From Methanomicrobiales archaeon (GTDB taxonomy: Archaea > Halobacteriota > Methanomicrobia > Methanomicrobiales > Methanoculleaceae): 8,485 bases of DNA. Location: the NCBI GenBank assembly GCA_019136335.1, contig JAGVUK010000039.1:1-8485 (forward strand), written 5' to 3'. Below the pieces are notes generated by a model, which worked only from the letters and a program-made list of their open reading frames with translations, was not told the origin of the DNA and searched no databases. Shown piece after piece: positions 1-6,114 of this stretch (its first letter is position 1; each line of letters begins with the position of its first letter). The position numbers and the translations under genes are program-made.

Positions 1-148
1 CATGCGCCCGGTCGAGGTCTTTGACGACGAGCATCGCCGCCGTCCGCTCATCAAGGAGGTCGCCGGACTCCGCCACCTTCTCACTAACCCGGCGCTCGAA
101 CTCCTCTCTCCCTATGAGGTCGTCGACCAGGAGGTAGTGGAACTTCAC
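1..148 (-). CDS. RPA-like single-strand DNA-binding protein, N-terminal part
   Basis: Only the first 49 codons are in the window; the gene continues past the left edge. Translating the minus strand from the GTG at 148-146 gives a charged helical segment including VKFHYLLVDDLI, REEFERRVSEKV, and GDLLDERTAAMLVVKDL. This resembles the helical N-terminal segment that precedes the OB folds in euryarchaeal replication protein A homologues, which bind single-stranded DNA in replication and repair. No OB fold is visible because of the cut, so the call rests on this segment alone. The start lies two bases after the lysA stop, with no clear Shine-Dalgarno. The frame stays open upstream into lysA, but the family-like sequence begins at about this GTG. 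The placement suggests cotranscription with dapL and lysA. A different helical-bundle protein cannot be excluded. Confidence 0.6.
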   Translation of the reverse strand, partial: MKFHYLLVDDLIGREEFERRVSEKVAESGDLLDERTAAMLVVKDLDRAH

Positions 149-150
149 GT

Positions 151-1443
151 CTATGCCTGCCAGGGCGGGGTCGCCATCAGGGCAGTCAGGTCCTCGATCG
201 TCTCGGCCCGGCGCATCAGGGCCGCCTTTCCGCCTGAGAGGAGCACTTCGGCGCACCGGGGGCGGCTGTTGTACTGCGACGACATGGCAAACCCGTAGGC
301 CCCGGCGTCCAGCACCGCGATGATGTCGCCGGCATGAAGTTCGGGGAGCATCCTGTCTTTTGCGAGAATATCCCCGGTCTCGCAGATCGGCCCCGCGATC
401 GAGTACTCCCGCACCGCGGGGGCGTCCGCCCTGTTTGCCGCGACGACCTCGTGGTAGGAGTCGTACATCGTCGGGCGGACGAGGAGGTTGAACCCGGCGT
501 CGACGTTCGCGAACGTCTTATGAGCGGTCTTGACCGAGTTGACCCGGGAGAGGAGGACCGTCGAGTCGGCGACGAGCCACCGGCCGGGCTCGACCCAGAG
601 TTCCGGCTCGATCCCGAGTTCTTTGATGCCCTTGAGGAAGACCGGCATGACCGCTCCCGCGTACTCCTCCGGCGCCGGGGCCCGGTCGGTCTCCCGCCGG
701 TAGGGGATGCCGAGGCCGCCGCCGATATCGATGAACGAGGGGTCGACCCCGATATCGATGAGGTCGCGTGCAACCCCGATCAGCACCTCGACCTCGCGGG
801 CGAAGGGCTCCACGGCAAGGATCTGTGAGCCGATGTGGCAGTGGATGCCGATGGGGTTGATGTGCTCGGCGGCAAGCGCGTGGCGGTAGGCGTCGAGGAT
901 CTCACTCGCCGGGATGCCGAACTTGCTCGTCGCAAGACCCGTCGCAATCTTTGGGTGGGTGGGGACGTCGATCGCAGGGTTGACCCGGAAGGCGATCTCG
1001 ACAGTCTTTCCCGCCGCACCGGCCGCGCGGTCGAGCTGCCGGAGCTCGTCGAGCGAGTCCACCGAGACCCGGACGCCCTTCTCGACCGCGAGGGCGAGGT
1101 CGGCGGGCGCTTTCGAGCTCCCGTTGAAGAGGAGGGTGTCGGGCTGCATTCCGGCGGCAAGGGCGAGGGTGAGCTCCCCGGCGGAGAAGACGTCGGCTCC
1201 GGCGCCGAGGGACGCGAGCGCCCGGAATATCGCGAGGTTGCCGTTCGCCTTTGCGGCGTAGAGGATGCGGACCTTCGGGTAGTGGGCGGTGAGCGCCTCC
1301 GAGAGGCGCCGGAAGTTCTCGCGGACCCTGTCCTCGTCGGTGACGTAGAGCGGGGTGCCGAACCGCTCCGCGAGGGCCACCGTGTCGTGCTCGCCGATGT
1401 GGAGATGCCCGCCCCTGACCGAGAGGTGGGAGGGGAGGATCAC
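151..1443 (-). CDS. lysA: Diaminopimelate decarboxylase
   Basis: This 430-residue protein has the usual length of LysA, the PLP-dependent enzyme that decarboxylates meso-diaminopimelate to L-lysine, the last step of the pathway, in the cytoplasm. The alanine-racemase-type TIM barrel carries the PLP lysine in YAAKAN (K65), HCHIGSQ at 201-207, the phosphate-binding GGGLGIPY at 241-248 and EPGRW at 285-289. The C-terminal beta domain carries CETGD at 354-358, whose Cys and Glu serve the active site of the partner subunit, and GAYGFAMSSQYNSRPR at 381-396. All expected active-site motifs are present. The start is a GTG whose last two bases lie in the dapL stop (GTGA overlap), which implies translational coupling. 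An RPA-like gene follows after two bases. No dapF is adjacent, so the epimerase must be encoded elsewhere. Confidence 0.95.
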   Translation of the reverse strand: MILPSHLSVRGGHLHIGEHDTVALAERFGTPLYVTDEDRVRENFRRLSEALTAHYPKVRILYAAKANGNLAIFRALASLGAGADVFSAGELTLALAAGMQPDTLLFNGSSKAPADLALAVEKGVRVSVDSLDELRQLDRAAGAAGKTVEIAFRVNPAIDVPTHPKIATGLATSKFGIPASEILDAYRHALAAEHINPIGIHCHIGSQILAVEPFAREVEVLIGVARDLIDIGVDPSFIDIGGGLGIPYRRETDRAPAPEEYAGAVMPVFLKGIKELGIEPELWVEPGRWLVADSTVLLSRVNSVKTAHKTFANVDAGFNLLVRPTMYDSYHEVVAANRADAPAVREYSIAGPICETGDILAKDRMLPELHAGDIIAVLDAGAYGFAMSSQYNSRPRCAEVLLSGGKAALMRRAETIEDLTALMATPPWQA

Positions 1444-2588
1444 AGGTCGAGCCCCCGCATCCGGTCGACCGCTTCACGGATCCGCTCGATCGACCGGGTG
1501 ATGGCGAACCGGACGAACCCTTCGCCGTTCCTGCCGAACCCGACGCCCGGGGTCGCGACGATCCCCGCCTGGTCGAGGAGTTGTGCGGCAAACGCCATGC
1601 AGTCGTCGACCGGCACCCAGACGTAGAAGGTGGCCTTCGGCGCCCGGACATCAAACCCGATCTCGGAGAGCCCTGCGACAAGGGCGTCCCGGCGCTCCTG
1701 GTAGACCGAGCAGGCCTGCCCGACGCAGTCCTGGGGGCCGGTGAGCGCCGTTATCGCGGCGTGCTGGACGGCGTTGAACGCGCCCGAATCGACGTTTGTC
1801 TTGACCCGGCCGAGCCCGGCGATGATCTCGGGGTTCCCGCAGGCCATCCCGATCCGCCACCCGGTCATGTTGTAGGTCTTTGAGAGCGAGTGCATCTCGA
1901 CGCCGACCTCCATCGCGCCGTCGACCTCGAGGAACGAGGGTGCCCGGTAGCCGTCGAAGGTGATCTCGGAGTAGGCGTTGTCGTGGACGACGACGATGTT
2001 GTGCTCCCGCGCGAACTCGACGACCTCCTCAAAGAACGAGAGAGGGGCCGTCGCCGCGGTGGGGTTGTTTGGGTAGTTGATGAACATCAGCCGCGCCTGC
2101 TTCACGACATCGGCGGGGATCTCGTCGAGGACCGGGAGGAAGTCGTTCTCGGCCCGGATGGGCATCTCGTAGACCTTCCCTTCGGCAAAGAGCGTGGAGG
2201 TCTTGTAGACCGGGTAGCCGGGGTCGGCGGCAAGGACGACCTCACCCGGGTTGACGAAGGCCTCGGCGATGTGCGCAATGCCTTCCTTTGACCCGATGAG
2301 GGCGAGCACCTCCTTCTTCGGGTCCAGGTCGACCCCGAACCGGTTCCGGTACCAGTCGGCCACCGCCTCGCGATAGGCCGGCATCCCGGCGTACGAGGGG
2401 TAATGGTGGTTCTTTGGGTCGCGCGCCGCGGCGCAGAGCGCTTCCACGATGTGCGGCGGGGTCGGGAGGTCGGGGTCGCCGACGCCGAGGTCGATGACGT
2501 CGACACCCTGGCGCTGTTTCGCCTCTTTCATCTCGTCGATGCGTGCAAAGAGATAAGGGGGAAGGTGATCCATGCGTCTTGCGTACAT
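1440..2588 (-). CDS. dapL: LL-diaminopimelate aminotransferase
   Basis: This is a fold-type I PLP aminotransferase of 382 residues from the chosen start, normal for DapL, which converts tetrahydrodipicolinate and glutamate to LL-diaminopimelate in one step and bypasses the succinylase and acetylase routes. Seen are the N-terminal GVGDPDLPTPPH (35-46), GSKEGI (99-104), DPGYPVY (122-128), NYPNNPT (171-177), the PLP lysine in SLSKTYNMTGWR (K237) and a C-terminal GVGFGRNGEGFVRFA substrate-binding segment. The frame is open upstream to an ATG at 2705, but the extra 39 residues do not resemble the family and would run across the intergenic region; MYARRMDHLPPYLFAR matches a family N-terminus. A second ATG five codons later (2573) is possible. 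The stop overlaps the lysA start. Other class I aminotransferases are similar, but the lysA neighbour supports DapL. Confidence 0.9.
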   Translation of the reverse strand: MYARRMDHLPPYLFARIDEMKEAKQRQGVDVIDLGVGDPDLPTPPHIVEALCAAARDPKNHHYPSYAGMPAYREAVADWYRNRFGVDLDPKKEVLALIGSKEGIAHIAEAFVNPGEVVLAADPGYPVYKTSTLFAEGKVYEMPIRAENDFLPVLDEIPADVVKQARLMFINYPNNPTAATAPLSFFEEVVEFAREHNIVVVHDNAYSEITFDGYRAPSFLEVDGAMEVGVEMHSLSKTYNMTGWRIGMACGNPEIIAGLGRVKTNVDSGAFNAVQHAAITALTGPQDCVGQACSVYQERRDALVAGLSEIGFDVRAPKATFYVWVPVDDCMAFAAQLLDQAGIVATPGVGFGRNGEGFVRFAITRSIERIREAVDRMRGLDL

Positions 2589-2703
2589 TACCAGATCTTG
2601 CGCACGGAACCCTATGTAATTTCTTATTCGCGGCGGCCGGGCCTCTCTGTGGCCAGGAGCAGGTAACGCTGATACACTTCCGGCGCCAACGCTGTACCCG
2701 GAC
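2589..2703. other. Divergent intergenic region, dapL / nifS
   Basis: This 115-base spacer separates the divergently read dapL and nifS genes. Apart from the AT-rich patch near 2610-2630 it is GC-rich and holds no ORF that looks real. The nifS ATG at 2704 has no clear ribosome-binding site. I see no terminator or RNA gene here. Confidence 0.6.
2610..2630 (-). promoter_or_regulatory. Possible TATA region for dapL-lysA
   Basis: This is the only AT-rich patch in the divergent spacer; on the minus strand it reads AATAAGAAATTACATAGG. A TATA element centred near 2616-2623 would place transcription start 26-27 bases on, at about 2590-2597, immediately before the ATG at 2588. That would give a leaderless or nearly leaderless dapL mRNA, which fits the weak Shine-Dalgarno there (only GGTA). 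The match to the archaeal TATA consensus is only moderate, and the same patch could serve the plus-strand nifS side. Confidence 0.35.
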
Positions 2704-3803
2704 ATGAACGACCAGGATCAGCGTCCCGTGTATATGGATCACGCGGCGACGACATTCATGAAGCCCGAGGTCCTTGCGGCGATGGCCCCGTACTTCTCCC
2801 GGCATTTCGGCAACCCCTCGTCCCTCTACCGGTTCGCCCGCGAGTCCCGGAAGGGCGTGGAGGAGGCGAGAGCGCAGGTGGCGGCGGCTCTCGGGGCGGA
2901 GCCGGAGGAGGTCTACTTCACCGCCGGCGGCAGCGAGGCCGACAACTGGGCGATCAAGGGGGTGGCGGCGGCCGCGAAAAAGAAGGGCGACCATATCGTC
3001 ACCTCCGCGATCGAGCACCACGCCGTCCTCCACCCCTGCGAGGCCCTCGAGAAGCAGGGGTTCTCGGTCACCTACCTGCCCGTCGATGAGTACGGCCGGG
3101 TGGACCCGGGCGACGTCGAAGATGCAATCACCGAGAGGACGATCCTCGTCTCGGTGATGACGGCGAATAACGAGATCGGGACGATCCAGCCTGTTGCGGC
3201 GATCGGCCGGGTAGCGCACGACCACGGCGTCCTCTTCCACACCGACGCCGTCCAGGCGGTGGGAGCGGTCCCGATCGACGTGGACGATATGGGGATCGAC
3301 CTCCTCTCGCTCTCGGGGCACAAGTTCTACGGCCCGAAGGGGACCGGGGCGCTCTACATCCGGCGGGGGACCCGGATCGAGAACCTGGTCCACGGCGGGG
3401 GGCAGGAACGGGGCCGGCGTGCCGGGACCGAGAACGTGCCCGGCATCGTCGGGCTCGGGCGGGCGATTGAACTTGCGACCGCCGATATCGAGGGACACAA
3501 CCGCCGGATCGCCGCGATGCGGGACCGGCTGATCCGGGGATCCTCCTCCTGCTCGACGCTCACGGGATCTGCGCCTCCACAGGGAGCGCCTGCTCCTCGG
3601 CGTCGCTTGAGCCGTCGCACGTCCTCCTCGCGACGGGACTTCCCCACGAGGAGGCGCACGGGTCGCTCCGGCTGACGCTTGGCGACGCGAACACGGAAGA
3701 CGACGTCGACTACGTCCTGTCGGTGCTGCCGGAGGTGATCGGGCGGCTGCGGCAGATATCGCCGCTGACGCCTGCCGGGGGAAGGGTGCAGGAGGCCGAC
3801 TGA
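2704..3803 (+). pseudogene. nifS: Cysteine desulfurase (NifS/IscS type), disrupted by internal deletion
   Basis: The intact protein would be a PLP enzyme that takes sulfur from L-cysteine as an enzyme persulfide for Fe-S cluster assembly. Residues 1-279 are well preserved: YMDHAATT (10-17), the GNPSS segment (36-40), TAGGSEADNWAI, EHHAVLHP, NNEIGTIQP, HTDAVQA, the PLP lysine in LSGHKFYGPKG (K207), and RRAGTENVPGIVG. After RDRLIRG (ending at base 3540) the frame turns into arginine- and serine-rich nonsense and stops at 3675. The true C-terminus resumes in another frame at 3540 with ILLLLDAHGICASTGSAC, including the catalytic cysteine (codon 3591-3593), and runs to the TGA at 3801-3803. By family comparison about 33-36 residues that normally contain the RLPN motif are missing, so this is a deletion, with length 1 modulo 3, and not a single-base slip. 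As read, the product lacks the catalytic cysteine. Confidence 0.88.
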
Positions 3804-3994
3804 TGGGTACGGAACCAGGGTTCACGAACCCGGAGAACGTGGGTGAGCTAGCGGATGCCGGCGTGGCGGAGGCTCCCGGCGGCCTCCCGCCCGTGCCCGT
3901 AAAGGCGCACTGCCGGGGGCTTGAGCCCCGGGAGACGGGATCCCCCGGGTGCTGCGGCGGGTCCGGCTGCGGTTCCGGGCCGGCGAACGATTAA
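3803..3994 (+). CDS. Small NifU/IscU-like remnant or mini-protein, Cys-rich tail
   Basis: This is a 63-residue ORF whose ATG shares its A with the stop of nifS (TGATG), a typical coupled arrangement. The first 20 residues contain FTNPENVGELADA, resembling the NifU/IscU N-terminus (NPRNVG followed by an acidic stretch). Residues 26-40 read GGLPPVPVKAHCRGL, resembling the NifU C-terminal GGLPPVKxHCSxL, which carries the third cluster-ligand cysteine. The roughly 80 residues normally between, with the first two conserved cysteines, are absent although the frame stays open. It ends in GCCGGSGCGSGPAND, a cysteine- and glycine-rich tail I do not associate with IscU. The position directly behind nifS is where nifU usually sits. 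It is probably a nifU gene with an in-frame deletion; alternatively it is a short expressed metal-binding peptide. It could not form a normal scaffold site. Confidence 0.5.
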   Translation: MGTEPGFTNPENVGELADAGVAEAPGGLPPVPVKAHCRGLEPRETGSPGCCGGSGCGSGPAND

Positions 3995-3998
3995 ATAC
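3991..3998 (+). promoter_or_regulatory. TATA box for the cutA-fdhD-DUF1890-DUF1894 run
   Basis: TTAAATAC stands out in GC-rich surroundings and overlaps the stop codon of the preceding small ORF. Transcription starting 26-27 bases from its centre would begin at about 4020, the A of the cutA ATG, so the message may be leaderless. A weak AAGGT at 4009-4013, six bases before the ATG, could serve if transcription starts a little earlier. Confidence 0.55.
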
Positions 3999-4019
3999 GG
4001 ACGATACGAAGGTAAAACC

Positions 4020-4337
4020 ATGGTTCTCCCGGAATATGTTGTGGTCTTCTGCACGGCCCCGGCCGGAGAGGCGGAGGAGCTCGCAAAAGCCCTCGTCGAT
4101 GCCCGGCTCGCCGCCTGCGTGAACGTCACCGGCGTGCGGTCCTGCTTCCGGTGGGAGGGCACGGTCCGCGACGAGCCCGAGCAACTCCTGGTCGTCAAGA
4201 CGCAGTACAGCCTGCTCGACCCCCTCGTCACCCGGATCAAGGCGCTCCACAGTTACGACGTCCCCGAGATCATAGCCATGCCCATCGTCGGCGGCTACGC
4301 CCCGTACCTCGACTGGATACGGGAGGAGACGGTCTGA
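4020..4337 (+). CDS. cutA: CutA family divalent-cation tolerance protein
   Basis: At 105 residues this has the normal CutA length. CutA proteins are small ferredoxin-like-fold trimers found in all domains of life. They were first linked to copper tolerance in E. coli, but their biochemical role is unsettled. Visible family motifs are the N-terminal VVFCTAPAGEAEELAKALV, then ARLAACVNV (28-36), the SCFRWEGTV strand (41-49), LLVVKT, YDVPEI (79-84), and the C-terminal GGYAPYLDWI (91-100). The frame is open further upstream, but MVLPEYVVVF is the family start, and the preceding 33 codons are low-complexity and overlap the small ORF and the TATA element. The stop shares one base with the fdhD start (TGATG), so the genes are coupled. 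Confidence 0.93.
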   Translation: MVLPEYVVVFCTAPAGEAEELAKALVDARLAACVNVTGVRSCFRWEGTVRDEPEQLLVVKTQYSLLDPLVTRIKALHSYDVPEIIAMPIVGGYAPYLDWIREETV

Positions 4338-5086
4338 TGGATATCGTCTGCCGCTCCGGGATCCAGGTGACGGGCGAGGGCGCACGCACCGTCCACGACG
4401 ACATCATCGTCGAGGATCACGTCCGGCTCTTCCTGAACGGCGAGTGCCTCGCGGCCCTGGTGGCGAGCCCCGACCGCCTCGACGACCTCGCGGCCGGGTT
4501 CGTCGTCTGCGAAGGGCTGGCCGACACGGTCAGTTCGGTGAACGTCTCCGGAAAGGACGTGTACGTCACGGCCCCGCTCGGGCGGGACGTCCGGCTTGAG
4601 ATGGAGTCATCCGGCGGCTACCGCGTGCTCGGCGAGCCCAGGAAGGTCACCTCTTCGATCACCGTCACGGCGGAGACCATCCGGGCGGTCACGGCGGCGA
4701 TCGAGTCCGATACCTGGCGGAGGACCGGGGGCGTCCACTGTTCGGTCCTCTTCTGTGACGGCAAACTCGTCACCCGGGCCTGCGATGTGGGGAGGCACAA
4801 CACCGTCGATAAGGTCGTGGGCTACGCGACGCTCCGGGGGATCGACCGGTCGACCTGCATCCTCGGGTGCACCGGCAGGCAGCCGGCAGGGATGGTCGCA
4901 AAGGCGGCGAACGCCGGTATACCCATCGTCATCTCCCGCGCCGCCTCGACCGATCGGGGCATCCTCACGGCGGAGCAGGCGGGGCTCACCCTGGTCTGCT
5001 TCTCGCGAGGGGAGCGGTTCACCATCTACACGCATCCTGAACGGGTGCCTGACATCCTCGCCGCAGTAAAGAAGGCTCAACCATGA
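4337..5086 (+). CDS. fdhD: FdhD-type formate dehydrogenase accessory sulfurtransferase
   Basis: This is a 249-residue FdhD-family protein. In E. coli FdhD passes sulfur from the desulfurase IscS to the molybdenum cofactor of formate dehydrogenase, which is required for activity. In formate-using methanogens it probably serves the F420-linked formate dehydrogenase. Seen are LNGECLAALVASPDRLDDLAAGFVVCEG in the N-terminal half, RTGGVH (129-134), DVGRHNTVDK (150-159), AGIPIVISRA (193-202) and FSRGERFTIYT (222-232). An oddity is that the central loop, where E. coli FdhD has its essential closely spaced cysteines, reads SSGGYRVLGEPRK here without cysteine. Cysteines occur instead at 135, 140, 149, 174 and 178. 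It starts on the A of the cutA stop and overlaps the next gene by ATGA. No formate dehydrogenase gene is in the window. Confidence 0.9.
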   Translation: MDIVCRSGIQVTGEGARTVHDDIIVEDHVRLFLNGECLAALVASPDRLDDLAAGFVVCEGLADTVSSVNVSGKDVYVTAPLGRDVRLEMESSGGYRVLGEPRKVTSSITVTAETIRAVTAAIESDTWRRTGGVHCSVLFCDGKLVTRACDVGRHNTVDKVVGYATLRGIDRSTCILGCTGRQPAGMVAKAANAGIPIVISRAASTDRGILTAEQAGLTLVCFSRGERFTIYTHPERVPDILAAVKKAQP

Positions 5087-5556
5087 CAGAGAACAGTAAC
5101 GAGAACGCATTGATCCTGCTCGGGTGCCCGCAGGTGCCCGTCCAGACGAGCATGGCGCTCTACCTGGTGCACAGCTTGAAGCAGCGGGGTATCCGGCCGG
5201 TGATTGCCGGGACGCCAGCGGCACGAAAACTGATGGAGGTGGCCGACCCGGACCGGCACTACCTTCCGGAGATGGCCGATATCGACGCTGCTATCGACGA
5301 GATCACGGAAAAACGGCGGGACTTTGACCTCTGCTTCGTCTTCATCCACAACGACTCAGGGGTCGCCTACGCCGGCACCATGGCGTATATCTCAAAGGCA
5401 CGGGTGTATGCGCTCATCTTCGGGGAGCACGCAGAGGACCTTGCCGCGGAGATCGAGTTCCCCTGCGAGGTCGTCGCGGCGAAGGCCGTGCACAACCCCA
5501 TGCCGCTGAAGCGAAAACTTGACGAGGTGATGCAATGGGCTGTCTCGAAGCGCTGA
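5083..5556 (+). CDS. DUF1890 family protein (methanogen-specific, unknown function)
   Basis: This 157-residue soluble protein has no signal peptide or membrane segment. It matches my memory of DUF1890, a small family found in methanogens and without an assigned function. The N-terminus ALILLGCPQVPVQTSMALYLV (from residue 9) looks like the first strand, loop and helix of a Rossmann-like fold. GTPAARKLMEVADP follows (43-56), then the hydrophobic strand CFVFIHNDSGVAYAG (84-98) and YALIFGEHAEDL (109-120). Conserved-looking Cys15 and the HND at 89-91 are candidate functional residues. The start overlaps the fdhD stop by four bases (ATGA). The last 22 bases overlap the DUF1894 gene, so the two are almost certainly translated together. 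I infer no function beyond a methanogenesis-associated role. Confidence 0.85.
   Translation: MTENSNENALILLGCPQVPVQTSMALYLVHSLKQRGIRPVIAGTPAARKLMEVADPDRHYLPEMADIDAAIDEITEKRRDFDLCFVFIHNDSGVAYAGTMAYISKARVYALIFGEHAEDLAAEIEFPCEVVAAKAVHNPMPLKRKLDEVMQWAVSKR
5524..5531 (+). promoter_or_regulatory. Strong Shine-Dalgarno for the DUF1894 gene
   Basis: GAGGTGAT inside the end of the DUF1890 gene is a full match to the complement of the archaeal 16S rRNA 3' end. It lies three bases before the ATG at 5535. It fixes the start of the overlapping DUF1894 gene and shows that its translation initiates independently as well as by coupling. Confidence 0.75.
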
Positions 5557-5870
5557 AACCCGAGATCCTTCTCTCCCAGTCATCATTCCGGGAGGCGCGG
5601 GAGTACATCAGGAAGAATGTCCGGGAGTACCACGAGGTCGAACCGGGCTACAGGATATTCGATGTCCACATCATCGGGGTTCCGCCGCTCTACATCGGGG
5701 TGGAGGGCGAGCACCTGATCTTCCCCTACACCAAACCCTGCCACGGGACGTTCGTGGTGAAGGTCCCGGGCGGCGAGGAGATTGGCATGGCCTTCGCATC
5801 TCGCACCTATCGTTGCCCGGGCTCGCTTTCGCCCCCTAAGGGGCTAGTGCTCTCGCGTATCCAGCGCTGA
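5535..5870 (+). CDS. DUF1894 family protein with atypical C-terminus
   Basis: This is a 111-residue protein. Residues 1-83 match DUF1894, a small methanogen-restricted family of unknown function, commonly found with DUF1890: SFREAREYIRKN (17-28), EVEPGYRIFDVHIIGVPPLYIG (34-55) and FPYTKPCHGTFVVKV (63-77). Family members, as I recall them, end soon after this point in a short charged helix. Here, from about residue 84 (base 5784), the sequence becomes MAFASRTYRCPGSLSPPKG and a basic end unlike the family. The DNA there includes a GCCCC-CTAA-GGGGC hairpin (5831-5844). This suggests that the native 3' end was replaced by a rearrangement or by repeat DNA, and the stop at 5868-5870 is accidental. 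The fold could still form, because the core is complete. It overlaps the previous gene by 22 bases. Confidence 0.8.
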   Translation: MGCLEALKPEILLSQSSFREAREYIRKNVREYHEVEPGYRIFDVHIIGVPPLYIGVEGEHLIFPYTKPCHGTFVVKVPGGEEIGMAFASRTYRCPGSLSPPKGLVLSRIQR

Positions 5871-6035
5871 CACCCTCCCCGCCCGCTTCGGAAGGGCGCA
5901 TCGGGGGGCACCGGCGGGCGGTGTTCGAGACGAGCACGGGATAGGGCCCGACAATCCGGAACCGATGCACGAATCGCGCTCCGGACGAACGCCGGGTTCT
6001 GCATCCACATCCACCGGCGCCGGGGCGGCCACGGC

Positions 6036-6051
6036 GGCGATCGCGATCGCC
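6036..6051. repeat. 16-base perfect palindrome
   Basis: GGCGATCGCGATCGCC equals its own reverse complement over all 16 bases and contains two overlapping GCGATCGC octamers. It lies about 35-50 bases upstream of the TATA box at 6085. This is a plausible place for an activator or repressor dimer, but the low complexity of the repeat leaves chance as an alternative. Confidence 0.5.
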
Positions 6052-6084
6052 TGAAGCGGGAGACGGGGCATACGCGAATAATGA

Positions 6085-6093
6085 GATATAAAT
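6085..6093 (+). promoter_or_regulatory. TATA box upstream of the sensor kinase
   Basis: GATATAAAT is the best archaeal TATA match in the window and stands in GC-rich DNA. Transcription would start at about 6114-6116, giving a leader of roughly 190 bases before the ATG at 6306. That is long for an archaeal mRNA. Confidence 0.6.
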
Positions 6094-6104
6094 TCCGCGA
6101 AGGC

Positions 6105-6114
6105 GGTACGTACC
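6105..6114. promoter_or_regulatory. Candidate operator at the predicted transcription start
   Basis: GGTACGTACC is a perfect 10-base palindrome lying between the TATA box and the expected start point. A protein bound there would block RNA polymerase recruitment, a common mode of archaeal repression. There is no direct evidence of binding. Confidence 0.3.

Noticed and set aside
2..298. 98-codon plus-strand frame at the left edge
   Set aside because: It is antisense to the RPA-like gene and lysA, with no recognisable motif.
835..1626. 263-codon plus-strand frame opposite lysA
   Set aside because: It lies fully antisense to lysA and dapL, which have complete catalytic motifs; the composition is that of a mirror frame.
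2589..2705. 39-residue N-terminal extension of dapL from the ATG at 2705
   Set aside because: The extra residues do not resemble DapL and would cover the whole divergent intergenic region and its only AT-rich promoter candidate.
3541..3675. Native C-terminus of the first nifS frame
   Set aside because: It is low-complexity Ser/Arg/Pro sequence, while the genuine C-terminus with the catalytic cysteine is encoded in another frame over the same bases.
2242..3825. 527-codon open frame on the minus strand across dapL and nifS
   Set aside because: It is antisense to nifS and out of frame with dapL. Its product is Arg/Pro/Asp-rich without family motifs, and such long open shadows are usual at this GC content.
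5930..5950. tRNA-like T-arm word (GTTCGAGAC)
   Set aside because: The flanking bases do not pair as a T stem and no acceptor, D or anticodon arms can be laid out around it.
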